In this document: piece by piece, positions 36,893 to 47,375 of the stretch | How positions within the stretch are numbered: the stretch's first letter is position 1 | Layout: each line of letters opens with the position of its first letter | Source of the DNA: Punica granatum | Lineage: Eukaryota; Streptophyta; Magnoliopsida; Myrtales; Lythraceae | Assembly: GCF_007655135.1 (NCBI RefSeq) | Contig: NC_045129.1 | Coordinates: forward strand, 1,612,001-1,676,000 | Direction: 5' to 3' | DNA: 64,000 nt | The notes under the pieces: generated by a model | Told to the model about the DNA's origin: nothing | Database searches by the model: none | Seen by the model: the letters and a program-made list of their open reading frames with translations, nothing else | Translations under genes and position numbers: made by a program

Positions 36893-36975
36893 CGATACCG
36901 AAGAAACCGAGGGAATTGAGTCCCTCGGTAAATCAAGCCTAGGTAATTTACCGAGTGATTGCTCCTTCGGTATTC
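36893..36975. repeat. Inverted-repeat hairpin with nested stems
   Basis: ATACCGAAG at the left pairs with CTTCGGTAT at the right. Inside, ACCGAGGGA pairs with TCCCTCGGT, and TAATTTACCGAG repeats the theme. The region could fold into a branched hairpin. It is probably a transposon terminus or MITE piece; the function is unknown. Confidence 0.5.
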
Positions 36976-37067
36976 CCTCGGGAACTCTGTGGGATTAAAA
37001 ACAAAAATAATTACAAGGGAGTCCGCAGGCGCACGGGATTGCATGCACTCGCCCGCCAACGAACGTT

Positions 37068-37162
37068 GCATTCCACACTTTTTTTTTTACCCCAGCAAGA
37101 TTCGAACCCGGATCTCCGCCTTTCACGCCCAACTCCTTAACCATAAAGCTATGCTAACATAA
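37068..37162 (-). mobile_element. tRNA-derived SINE head
   Basis: On the minus strand TAGCATAGCTTTATGGTTAA resembles an A box and GGGTTCGAATCTTGC is a good B box, about 35 bp apart. An A-rich run follows at once. The arms do not form a convincing cloverleaf, so this is better read as a SINE head or tRNA relic than a working tRNA gene. Confidence 0.5.
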
Positions 37163-38149
37163 TAAGTCCGTTTCCTACACCTAATTATATTTAATGTACT
37201 TATACTTATATATACATATTGAAAAATAAAAAATTTATAATATTGAAGTTAAATTAATTATATATATAATATACATTACTTTCTTTTAATTATATATAAT
37301 ATAATTGACGATTGATGAATAAAAGAAGCCGGGACCGTATTTTGTGCGGCTGCACGAGAAATTTATAAAAAATTAGATTGATGATTAATTAGTATGGTTA
37401 GTAGTCCAAAACAATATTAATGCATAATTGACATTCTAGACCGGATCAGGACTTTCAGATGTCAATGACTTTCTTGGCCAAGAACCATTTCATGGATTGG
37501 TTCACACCGAAAAAAATGACATTTTCATGGAAGCTGAATTTGTCAAAGAATTGAAAAAAGCAAATCACTAAAAGTCAAATCTTTACGTCCCAATTGCTCC
37601 ACTCGTGCTCAATTATAATATAACAAATTGTGTCTAACCATGAGGTACGTTACAATAGGGAGGTCGGTCTATATAGGTGATTTTTACTTATAATGCTCAG
37701 GAATTCAAAATCCAATGAAAGAATCTTATGATTAGGACCAAGCAATATCCGAATAAGGCATATATTAGTTTTAGCCAATAGACTAGAGACATATCGTGAT
37801 CTTACTTTAAAAATATAAAGGTGTATTAATTCTTCTTCATATGGATCCTAAACAACAATGAATAATTGACTTGGAAAAAGTATGAAATCGATCTAATCTT
37901 ACGTTACGCGTTCATTGCCTTACTAGTTACGTGTTTAGGCTAGTTATTGATAATATACGTACCCTCCCACCCAACCACCCACGGGAGCCATTTAATTTCT
38001 TGGTCTATGTAACAAGTAATAATCACGTGTATCTATATGGGCGACGACGAAGTCCCTATATATCCTAATACTTTGTGGCTTGTGCGCGCGATCAATTAAT
38101 TTCTTTCTTTCATTATTATTAATATTATTATTTTCAGTAATTATACAAA
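37163..38149. other. Intergenic DNA upstream of the nodulin-like copy
   Basis: No gene. Stretches at about 37422-37500 and 37930-38010 align with about 44957-45010 and 45270-45330 upstream of the three-domain gene, so this belongs to the duplicated block. Confidence 0.55.
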
Positions 38150-38165
38150 CTCTATAAATAGAACC
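38150..38165 (+). promoter_or_regulatory. TATA box shared by the duplicated nodulin-like genes
   Basis: CTCTATAAATAGAACC lies about 90 bp before the ATG at 38241. The same CTCTATAAATAGAAC stands about 100 bp before the ATG at 45521, followed in both by similar leader sequence (GAGAAGACA). The core promoters were duplicated together with the genes. Confidence 0.75.
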
Positions 38166-38240
38166 AAACATATATAGAGAAGACATCAAAAAAAAAAAAC
38201 TGAAATATCATATACACGAGAAGAGAATTAATTTTAGATC

Positions 38241-38821
38241 ATGATGTCTAAGCAGCTAATCTCTGTAACCATAGTGGCGGTCGTCACAGTGCTTCTTATT
38301 CAGTCCTCAGCAGCGGCGCCGACAACACATGTTGTTGGTGGAGATGACTTGGGGTGGGGTGTCCCTAAAAACCCCAAAGAATATGAAAATTGGGCGGACA
38401 ATCAGACCTTCAAGGTCGGCGACATCCTAGGTAAGTCGTTAAATATTGCCGATTTCTGCATTTCGATAGTTAGGATTAGGAAGTCCCCACCTAAATACGT
38501 ATATATGTATGTCAATAATTCCATTGATGGTTCCTCTTTTGTCATTGGAAAATTCAGAGTTTTAAGTCCACAACTGGAGAGCTGCGGCAGGTAAACTGGG
38601 TTACAAGGGAAGCATTTGATGCATGCGACTCGACCAAACGCCTGGGATCCCTCGGGGGCACTCCGGTTACTTTCGAGCTGAAAAATGCTGCCCCATACTA
38701 CTTCATAAGCACCAGGCACGATCGTTGCCTCTCAGGCATGAAGCTTGCCATCAAAATTGTGAACTGCGACTGGACAATGAAAGGACGAGAACTAAAACAC
38801 GTTTGTTTGAAAATGTTATAG
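38241..38821 (+). pseudogene. Early-nodulin-like phytocyanin copy with a frameshift at the splice junction
   Basis: Exon 1 (38241-38430) is intact: signal peptide MSKQLISVTIVAVVTVLLIQ, then HVVGGDDLGWGVP and FKVGDILG, closely matching the gene at 45521. Exon 2 should start at 38558 after TTCAG. Joined in the family phase it meets TAA at the third codon. One extra base in the TTTT run relative to paralogues explains this. After it, the homologous frame stays open to TAG at 38821 (REAFDACDSTKR, PYYFISTRHDRCLSGMKLAI). The copper Cys is Ser and the first His is absent, and there is no Pro-rich or GPI tail. A cryptic acceptor at 38578-38579 would restore frame but drop about 7 residues. Probably a pseudogene; a weakly functional splice form is possible. 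Confidence 0.7.
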
Positions 38822-39013
38822 ATCTGTCCGGGGGCCACAGTCACACGCCCGCTAGTACTATTGTTCCATATATGATGGTACTACCTAGCATTATTTTAAC
38901 CATCAAAATTATCGTACTATATTCAAATTGAAGTAAAATAGATCAATAAAATCGAGTCAGTAGGGGCGACGACGACCTAGGATATATATGTATATGCTTT
39001 TCCATAGTAATGG

Positions 39014-39044
<31 letters not shown>

Positions 39045-39307
39045 ATTCTGGATGTAGAAACTAGAAACAGCTTCATCTGTAATTATCTATGGATTTATTT
39101 ACACTTACTTGTACACCTAAGTCGTTTATTCGATCGGGACTTGGGTTTTAGATATGGATTTCTCTACGGTACAGATATATGTATTTGTGCTCTAACACAT
39201 ATATGCACTCTCTATTGAAGACAATAAATGAGTCATTTCTTCATCCCTATCTTCTTTAAGTTGTCACATATGTCAAATTACAAAAAGTTCTCTTTAAACA
39301 AACGTGA
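38822..39307. other. 3' region of the nodulin-like copy
   Basis: TA microsatellite (about 39014-39033) and an AATAAATGAG polyadenylation-like signal near 39222. No other gene. Confidence 0.5.
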
Positions 39308-39491
39308 TTGATCAGGCGATTCAGCGCTTATTTTTCTTAATCAAGATTTCGGGTTCGAGTCTACCGAAAGGAGAAAATCCACGCTCGAATAGCTTAATTT
39401 ACCCCTTAATGGGCCAACCCGCTCGATTGGATTAGTCGGAACCCATTGAACTTCCCGATATCAAGGTGCACACCGAAAAAAAAAAAACTCC
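39308..39491 (+). mobile_element. SINE copy (tRNA-derived family)
   Basis: Contains GGCGATTCAGCGCTTATTT, a B-box-like CGGGTTCGAGTCTACCGAAA, the core TACCCCTTAATGGGCCAACC then CGCTCGATTGGATTAGTCGG, and ends in an A tail after CAAGGTGCACACCG. This is one of the best preserved copies of the family. Confidence 0.75.
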
Positions 39492-39594
39492 TTTCAACTT
39501 AATACTAGTAAATCACTTCGCTATGGGTTATATTTGTTGTCATATATGGATATTTACGTTTAACTAAAATGTTCAAGAATTTGTTGATATTGAG

Positions 39595-40170
39595 TTTTTT
39601 TTTTTGGATAAGTGTTTATCTATCATTCCACCATCTGCATAAAAATGTACATAATTTGATGGGAACCCATATAACAAAAAGAGATTAGGACCGAAAAGGG
39701 AAAAGGCCTATACAAGTTATGGCAAATTCAAATAAGAAGTAAAACAACAAGAATTCAACTTAGAATCGAGCTTTGGGATGGAGGCAACCCTCTCCCTTTC
39801 ACATCGGATGATCTGTTCGGCAATAGCTTCAATAGATGAGAGATTCCTCTTAAATACTCTGTCATTCCTTTTTCGCTAAATATAATAGACATAAGTTGGC
39901 CAGAATAATTTCTTGATGATATTAGCCAATGATCTCCCTTTCAAGCTAGCAGCCATCTGTGATTCTACTGTCCATCCTACTGCAGATCTCCTAATATCAA
40001 GAGGAGAGAATATGCTCTCAAACCTTTTTAGAGAAATTGCAGCCAAAGAAAATATGTTCTCTTGGTTCTACATTAGCTTAACATAAATCACAACTAGGAG
40101 GAGATCAAGTTGCCCCACTTTGCCAATCTTGATCTCAATCTATCCAGTAGAGCAAGCCAGGAAACATTTT
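39595..40170 (-). mobile_element. 5'-truncated L1-type LINE, 3' end
   Basis: A T run at 39597-39605 is the poly-A tail on the minus strand. Upstream of it the minus-strand translation shows a zf-RVT-like pattern (CDLC, then EHIFSGCNFSKKVWEHIL-like residues) and IWRKRNDRVFKRNLSSIEA, typical of the C terminus of plant L1 polyproteins. Internal stops are present. Dead copy. Confidence 0.65.
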
Positions 40171-40547
40171 GATTTTGAGTATTTAATGACTTATATAATC
40201 AAATAAATAACTAATAACATAATCATTAGGATTTAAATAATAACAAACCGTTTTTTTGTGGAATGATATTTAACGAGAAATAGTACTTTATTATTTGCAA
40301 AGTAAATAATTCCAAAATGATATACAAAAAAAGTAGCTATTACATGCATAATTTTATAATATAGTGTGAAAAATTTTATAATAATTAGAAGGTAGGATAA
40401 AAATCATTTTTAGTGCTCAGTATTTTTCCATTTTTTCTATTTCGGTCCAAACTCATTTTTTGAGCTAAAACTTTTTCTAACCTTTTCTTGTTTGTTCACT
40501 TTTAATCCTCCATCACTTTCCCTCCGAAATGCATAGTTCTTTTAGGG
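40171..40547. other. AT-rich intergenic DNA, no gene seen
   Basis: Nothing supported beyond simple AT-rich sequence. Confidence 0.5.
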
Positions 40548-40975
40548 TTTATTTCACTGTATAGTACGATATTTTAAAAATTTTCACTACATGACATATA
40601 TCATATTAATTTTAATAAATTGCATGATTTTTAAAATTTTTCATGACATAGCACAATGTTAATTTTTCGTCAATTCCTTAACGGAGAGTTGACATGGCCG
40701 ACGTTGTGAGCCCACCCTTAATACTATATGTGCTATATTGTGAAAAATTTTAAAATTTCGTACTATCTTGTGGAAAGTTTCAAGACCCACAAAAAGTCCA
40801 GTTATGCAAGGTGGACCCACAACGTTGGCACGTCAGCTCTCCATTAAAGAATTGATGGAAAATTGATGTCGTGCTATGCCATGAAAAATTTCAAAATATC
40901 GTGCAATTTGGTAAAATTACTACGATATATACTATATGATGCAATTTTCAAAATATCGTATTGTATGTAAATAAA
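40548..40975. mobile_element. Foldback element with about 180-bp inverted repeats
   Basis: The left end TTTATTTCACTGTATAGTAC and the reverse complement of the right end (TTTATTTACATACAATAC) match. Both continue through ACGATATTTT, AATTGCANGATNTTT, TTTCATGNCATAGCAC and GAGNTGACNTGNC up to GTGGGTCCACC-like sequence. The arms cover most of the element. No coding sequence; non-autonomous. Confidence 0.75.
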
Positions 40976-41597
40976 AGGAAAAAAACCATCTTTTAGTCAT
41001 ATATATATATATATATATATATAAGTGCAAAAGAATTGAATCCAATTGCTAGCTTTTTCTGAGACATCGATTAATCGCTAAATTGTTTTTATTTCTCTAG
41101 TGTTTCATAACTATTATATATATACAAATAATAAAAAAATAAAAGTAATTTTGGCTGTTTTACTTAATAATATAATAATAGATATAAGGATAAATAAAGT
41201 CTCAATTCTCAATTAGACTTTACCAATCTACATAAATCTATGCTTTAAGCTCTAGTTTCCTCTCCCACAAATAAGTTCTTATGCACCTCGGCCGTACCAC
41301 ATGTTATCAAGTCGAGGCTTTGGTTCATTACCTCGACTCCTATCATATGATTATGTTCGACTAATCTGCCTGGACTGGTTCCTCGTTGAATTCGGAGAAT
41401 GCTTTCTCATGGTATGATGAGATCAAACACATGATCAGTCGATCAATCATCAATTGACTGATTAAACAGAAGATAATTAAGTGCAAAGACAAGTTGCTAT
41501 ATTACCATGTGGCGTCGTTCCCCGGATGGTGAAAGAGAGACTAATCCTTCCACCTACTCCCGACCCAATCTCCTACATAAGCAGCTTGATCTCTCCT

Positions 41598-42203
41598 AAC
41601 AGTGCAGCCACATACACGAACTGGTCGAGCAGCTACACCGTCCAAGTCGGAGAAGTACTAGTAAGCAACACATAATTACAACAAGTTTTGCTACTTCCTA
41701 ATACGAGCTTGCATGTTCATGGGAACATACGGGGTCGGTCAGCTTATGGAACTGATTGTTATTTATCTTCCAGAAATTACTATAGCCTCGTGAATAAACT
41801 CACAGGAGCTGATCTTATAACTTCTTGAATTATTTTGCAGTCTTCAACTTCGTCATGGGTCAGCACGACATGGCTCAAGCAATGCAGGCAGATTACTACT
41901 CCTGTGAGGATGATTATCCGATTCAGCTTCTGACCAGCGGTCCTGCCAACTTCACCCTCAACGACAGGGACTTACTACTTCATCTGCACCCATGACGATG
42001 ACTGTGAATCGAGTCAGAAAGTAACTGTTACTGTTGGACCCTCTCCTGGTGGTCCTAGTCCCACTGCCAGCCCACCGGCAACCTTATCCACGACTCCCTC
42101 CCTGCATCCACCTCCGGGCAGCTCCACTGCCGCCTCTTTCACGGCTGCATCCAAAGTCTTTCCTTGTCCCTCTTGCCTCAGTAATGGGTTTTATATGGAT
42201 ATA
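41598..42203 (+). pseudogene. Truncated phytocyanin pseudogene (copy of 33674-34412)
   Basis: Starts inside the domain (AATYTNWSSSYTVQVGEV); the start codon and signal peptide are gone. Relative to the intact gene about 207 bp are missing, with the break at matching GATCTCCTC / GATCCCTCC sequence. The exon-1 donor has also lost one G. Exon-2-like sequence starts at 41841 (FNFVMGQHDMAQAMQADYYS). It has a 2-base deletion in CTCAACGACAGG (41957-41968) and an extra T in the tail near 42162, each shifting frame. Copper-ligand codons are still recognisable. Non-functional. Confidence 0.88.
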
Positions 42204-42384
42204 GGAAACAGCTAATCAATTCATCTCTTATGCGTGGCTTCATACTTTTTGTATACCTATCATTTATCCCGGACTCTGTTTTTAGTTTCATAAATATAGA
42301 GCGGATTTATGTATTTTGTGCTTGTAGCACATACGTATGTACTATATATTTGATAAAAATAAATGCGGCTTTTTTCAATACATT

Positions 42385-42903
42385 CACTACAAAAAATTGA
42401 CCCTTTCGCGGCCTTTCTTGGGCAACATTTACAAAGCGTCGCGAAAAATTCTGTATGATGGACTTTGGACCAAAACGTCGCCATAAGTTTATCACGCTGA
42501 CGCTTAAAAAAGCATCGCCAATATTTATTAAAAAGTTTTAAATTTTATTTTTAAAAAAATAAAAAATACCATGGGTGACACTTGAAAGCGTCAACAAAGG
42601 GCTAAATGGACAACTGACGGCCCAAGGCTGATGTTTACAAAGGACCCACTATTTTTTTTTGGTTAAATTTTAACTGTTTTACGACGACTTTATAAGCGTT
42701 GCCTTTGGCCTAAAACTAATGGCGATCCTTCCTGAGCATCGCTATAGGTCAAGTCGGCCCGACGCTTACGTAAGCGTTGGCCGGACCTAGCCCGACGGAA
42801 CATGGGGCGACTCTGGCATAAGCGTCGCGAGACTCTTGGCAACACCTATAAATGTCGTCCAAAGTCCAAAAAAGCATCGCGCTAGTTACTTTTCCTAATA
42901 GTG
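42385..42903. mobile_element. Non-autonomous CACTA element, 519 bp
   Basis: Begins CACTACAAAAAATTGACC and ends TTTTCCTAATAGTG, so it carries CACTA...TAGTG termini. ATT flanks both ends (42382-42384 and 42904-42906), the 3-bp target duplication of the CACTA (En/Spm) superfamily. The interior has many GCGTCG/GCATCGC subterminal-type motifs and no transposase. It sits in the 3' flank of the pseudogene and is absent from the partner block. Confidence 0.9.
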
Positions 42904-43689
42904 ATTTTCAATATTTCTATAGATGAATATGATATTCGATCCTTCCTTTCTGTTATTTTCTTTTGATTATCTATCATTGTCGAATACTCAGAACGTCCTT
43001 GTAATTGACGTTGGATTCATTGTCCGATATTCAGATCCTTCAACATCATGTTTGCATGACAACAGATAATGTTGTTGAACTTTACATGTCTCAAACGATC
43101 CCAATATATTTTATTGGGCTCGAAATCGACAAATTTTAGGATAGACTGGTAGTCAAGTATACTCTTCGGTTTCAGCTTGACACCACCACAATCAGTAGGG
43201 CTTTTTCCTCGTTGATCGTCACATGATCCATTCCAGTGTTACGTGTAGATGGAGCTGTTCACGATGTACGTAATTGAATTGCTAAACGGGGGAAAACGGA
43301 ATATTGTGAAACGGTTAAAGATATGGGGGATCACATTGAAATTAGCCCATGCCTTTGGATCTTGCTCAAAGGTTATAAACTAATAAAATTCCTCTTCAAT
43401 CCTATCAATCGGATTGGTCTAGAAAAAAGAGTCCTACTCCTATCAATCGAAAAAATGAAAAAATGAAAGCGAAGCATATCATTCGTATCTCTAAATATTG
43501 AGATTTATGATTTTTTTTTGGAGAAGATTTGATTTAGAGTCCTAGAAAAAAATAATTAATAACGTACTTGGATAATCACATGTCAAGGGCAAGCTGCGTA
43601 GAAGCTTCGTTGGCATTAGATTGTCAAAAATTATATTATTGAAATTGAGAAACACAATTGATTTTATAAATTGAAAAAAAAAATGAATA

Positions 43690-43868
43690 ATGTACTTGTT
43701 AAGCGGTTTGGCACTTATTTTCTATAAATAGAGTTTCGCATTGAAATCTTATAAATGAACAAAATACATGATTAAGAGAGGTTTACCTTTTGGTGGGCCG
43801 ACCCAAAGAAAATTGGACCGATTGGAGCCTTTTGAGTTTTCTGATACTAAGGTGTACATCCAGAAAAA
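43690..43868 (+). mobile_element. SINE copy (tRNA-derived family)
   Basis: CTTGTTAAGCGGTTTGGCAC at the head, GTGGGCCGACCCAAAGAAAA and GACCGATTGGAGCC in the core, and GATACTAAGGTGTACATCCA before a short A tail. It is diverged from the copy at 39.3 kb. The 67-codon frame across it is incidental. Confidence 0.65.
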
Positions 43869-44564
43869 GACTTGTACAAGGGATGCTTGGGCAGCAAGCA
43901 ATGACACATTCAAGTATCTAGAAGTTTTTGTATCCAGGTCTGGTAAACAGCCGGGCAATATTAAAAAATGACTCCAATTTTCCTGCGAAAATATTAGAAA
44001 ATTATATTAAAAACTATGAATTAGCACACTATAAGGACTTTGTATGAATTTAGGGGCCACTTTAGAAAATTCTAATCTTAAATTTTTCTTGTATGTCATA
44101 ACAAAAATTCAGGGCGGTCTCAATCCTTATACCTAATAATTTATTGCAAAGTTTAATTATCGAAATTGACTACTTTTAAATTATACATGCATTTCCTACA
44201 ACGATGTTACACGGTATTCCTTGGCTCTCTTCCCGTGTATATTTCCGTGATTTTTGTCAATTGATTAGAGGTCATGAATTTCTTTCTTGCGATATATGCT
44301 TTTTTTTTTTGGTGACGCGATGTATGCTTCTTTATGTTCACTTATTTCACTCAATTTCCTTAAAATCGATGTTTATATATATAAAATGTTAAACATAGTT
44401 TTTCTTTGTTTGTCGAGAGTCAAAATCATTTTCAAAGTCAACGCCAGCGAAATTTAGACATCATTTTCTTTATATATATTAGATCCTGCCCTTCTCAAAT
44501 TCATTTCAATACTAATTACGTATATTAAATAATTCAAAAGATAGGGTAATATAATAGTGCACGC

Positions 44565-44674
44565 CTTCGTCTATTGATCTAAAGGTTGTAAGTTCGATAT
44601 TTAGTGGAATTATCCGTGCCTTTTTATTTCATTGTACTAGACATTTTGCCTTCTTTGTAACCGAAAAAAAAAGT
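44565..44674 (+). mobile_element. Short SINE of a second family
   Basis: A B-box-like GTTGTAAGTTCGATATTTAG follows ATTGATCTAAAGG, then GTAGACATTTTGCC-like sequence, TTTGTAACCG and an A tail. It differs from the main family in this region. Boundaries are approximate. Confidence 0.45.
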
Positions 44675-44697
44675 TCACTATGTGACCGAGTGATTGT

Positions 44698-44876
44698 TGT
44701 TCGTTGGTTCAAACGGTTCAAATTTATATTTTCTTAAATATTATTTCACATTCGAGCCTTTTGAATGGAGATAATTGAAAAAGTTTTATCTCTTAGTAAA
44801 CCAATCCGACTCGAACTGAAACTGAACTAGTCATGAATCATTGAACTTTCGGATATCAAAGTGTTTCAAAAAAAAG
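44698..44876 (+). mobile_element. SINE copy (tRNA-derived family)
   Basis: GTTGGTTCAAACGGTTCAAA at the head, CACATTCGAGCCTTTTG as B box, AGTAAACCAATCCGACTCGA in the core and GAACTTTCGGATATCAAAGT before the A tail. Confidence 0.65.
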
Positions 44877-45415
44877 AATCATTTTGATCATTCACATGAT
44901 TTTCTCATGATTAAATCAATTATAACTATTTGTCCAAAATAAAATTAATTTACGATGCATAATTGAAATTCTAGAGCACATCATGACTTTCAGATCATTT
45001 CATGACTTTCTGGAAGCTGTGTGTGTCAAAGAAGGCATGCAGATAATACCATTATGGAGCAAAAAATTCAAAAAAGAAATCATTTGATTATATTTTCCCC
45101 GTTCCAAATTTTCCCTTAATGTCAAGTTGCTCATGCTTAATTAACGTAACGAGAAGGAGTTTATTCTTATGTTATCCCGTACGCTAATCCTATGCAACAA
45201 CTAAAAACAGACCTGGAACACGTGAAATCAACTGAACTAATGTTACGCCCCTACTGCATAATTAATTGATATGTTTAGACTAATTCCTAACGTATATCAT
45301 GCGCTGCCATTTAACTAATTTCCTGGTCACGTTTACCTGTTGCATGCGCAGCCCTAGCAAAAATTATGTGGGATTCTAGAGTCCTAAGGTTTGACTTGTG
45401 CTTGTCGAAATGCAA

Positions 45416-45431
45416 ACTCTATAAATAGAAC
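45416..45431 (+). promoter_or_regulatory. TATA box of the three-domain phytocyanin gene
   Basis: CTCTATAAATAGAACG about 100 bp upstream of the ATG at 45521; almost identical to the TATA region of the copy at 38.15 kb. Confidence 0.75.
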
Positions 45432-45520
45432 GAAAGATAGCCTGGAGAAGACACATCACAAAACAAAATCGACCGATCATAACGAGAAGAACGTCAGCGG
45501 TCCACTACGATACAATCGAG

Positions 45521-47375
45521 ATGTCGAAACTAATCTCTCTAGCTATAGTAGCAGTCACAGCGCTTCTTATTCAATCCTCAGCAGCACAGACCGCACATGT
45601 CGTCGGAGGCGACTTTGGGTGGATTGTCCCTCCCGGTGGTTCAATCGCATACCGAACATGGGCAGCCACCCAGACTTTCACTGTCGGCGACATCCTAGGT
45701 ACGTAATAACATAGATATTGTTGATTTCTGTATTAAGTACTCGTTCTCAACGAGGAAGATACATAGAATTGTGGGAATTTCGTCCAACTCGTGTGATTAT
45801 TTTGTGCTCTTCCACTTCAGTGTTCAACTTCACGACCGGAGAGCAGGACGTGGCCAGAGTGACAAAGGAAGCATTTGATGCGTGCAACTCGACCGGCCCG
45901 ATCTTCCTCGAAAAGACTGGCCCCTTCAATTATACGCCAGACTCTGCAGGAGAATACTACTTCATAGGTACCATGGACAGGCGCTGCACCTTGGGCCAGA
46001 AGCTCGCCATCAATGTCACTGCTCTGGGTCCGACTCCTAGTCCATCTCCTTCATCCCCGCCAGATGCTCCGGCACCGGTGACCCCGAGAGGCCCGGTGAC
46101 CTACACCGTTGGTGATGGTCTCGGGTGGGAAGTCCCTCCTGGTGGGGAAGTTGCTTATGCCACTTGGGCTCGCAACAAGGTCTTTATGGTCGGAGACATA
46201 CTAGGTAAATTGTTAATTAAGTGCATATGGCTATATTTATCCTTTCATTTTTTATTTTTTTTGGTAGGTAAACAGGGCAAGAGCCCGATATCCTTTCATT
46301 GTTTAGTACGCTACCATGTCTAATACACAATCTTACCATATCGATCATTGTTATATGCAGTTTTCAACTTCATCAATGAGACACAGGACGTCGCAGTGGT
46401 GACCAAGGAAGCCTATGAGACGTGCAATACAACTAGCACCATCTCCATCCTCACAACCAGCCCGGCTAGGGTAACCCTCACCAGTGCCGGCGAGTATCGC
46501 TTCACAAGCACTTACTCTCGTCACTGCGCTCTCGGGCAGAAGCTCACCATCAATGTTGTTGCCTCTGGCCCAATTCCAAGCCCGGCTCCATCATCATCCC
46601 CTACAGCTCCGGCACCAGTGACCCCAAGGAGCCCGGTGACCTACTACATTGGTGATGGACTTGGATGGGAGGTCCCTCCTGGTGGCGCAGTCGCTTATGC
46701 CACTTGGGCACGCAACAAGGACTTTATGGTTGGAGACACGCTAGGTACATATATGATCAGGACATGTTTACCTCGGGATATAGCTAATTTTATTTTTCAT
46801 ATATGTTTCGTTTTTCAAGATGTATTTTGGATATAAATTGTCCATTATTGCGTATTTATTTGAAAATGTTTTACTTCGAATCATCACGAAAAATATCTCT
46901 TTTTATTTTCATTATACATTTCTAATAAGATTGTTCGGTTTCATTGTATGCAGTTTTCAACTTCATCAATGGGACACAAGACGTGGCGATTGTGACCAAG
47001 GAAGCCTACGAGAGCTGCAACACCACCAGCACCATCACCATCCTCACCACCAGCCCAGCCAGAGTAACCCTCACCACCGTCAGCGAGCACTTCTTCACGA
47101 GCACTTACTCTCGTCACTGTGAACTTGGCCAGAAGCTAGCCATTAACGTCACCGGAACCACTGGCACCTCCCCTTCGCCATCTCCCAGCATTGCCACCCC
47201 ACCAACTGGCACTTCCACTCCAACCACCAGCACCCCTGGTTCTTCCTCGCCATCCCCAACCGCAGGTGGACCTGCAACCGCTCCGCCACCCTCTAGCTCG
47301 GCTCCCCCTAGGGTGATCTACGGCTTCTCCCTGATCACCCTCTTGTCCACCATCTTCTTAGCCGTCTTCCATTGA
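45521..47375 (+). CDS. Three-domain early-nodulin-like phytocyanin lacking copper ligands (455 aa)
   Basis: Exons 45521-45698, 45821-46204, 46361-46744 and 46954-47375; every intron is GT-AG in phase 1 and the joined frame is 1368 nt. After a signal peptide (MSKLISLAIVAVTALLIQSS) come three plastocyanin-like domains, starting at HVVGGDFGWIVPPGG, TYTVGDGLGWEVPPGG and TYYIGDGLGWEVPPGG. They are joined by Pro/Ser linkers such as TPSPSPSSPPDAPAPVTPRG. The first copper His is Gln in all three (EQDV, TQDV, TQDV) and the copper Cys is Gly or Ser (YYFIGT, RFTST, FFTST); domain 1 also lacks the second His. Disulfide cysteines are kept. It should not bind type-1 copper, like early-nodulin-like proteins. 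A Ser/Thr/Pro tail and hydrophobic end (LITLLSTIFLAVFH) suggest GPI anchoring. Most phytocyanins have one domain. Confidence 0.9.

Larger units (their letters stand above)
41322..43665 (+). repeat. Second copy of a tandemly duplicated block (partner about 33375-36320)
   Basis: The region aligns collinearly with 33.4-36.3 kb: ATGTTCGACTAATCTGC and GGTTCCTCGTTGAATT (compare 33410-33450), the phytocyanin exons, CTTCCTTTCTGTTATTTTCTT (compare 34725) and GATGGAGCTGTTC with TTGTCAAAAATTAT (compare 35905 and 36077). The alignment resumes at about 44950 against 37420 and reaches the nodulin-like genes. The duplicated unit therefore held two phytocyanin genes and was about 7-8 kb long. Confidence 0.75.
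43666..44957. other. SINE-rich intergenic DNA
   Basis: No gene. Three SINE copies are listed separately. The remainder is AT-rich without recognisable coding sequence. Confidence 0.55.

Noticed and set aside
37068..37162. Possible tRNA gene on the minus strand
   Set aside because: Good B-box-like motif but the stems do not close into a convincing cloverleaf and an A-rich run follows; read as a SINE head.
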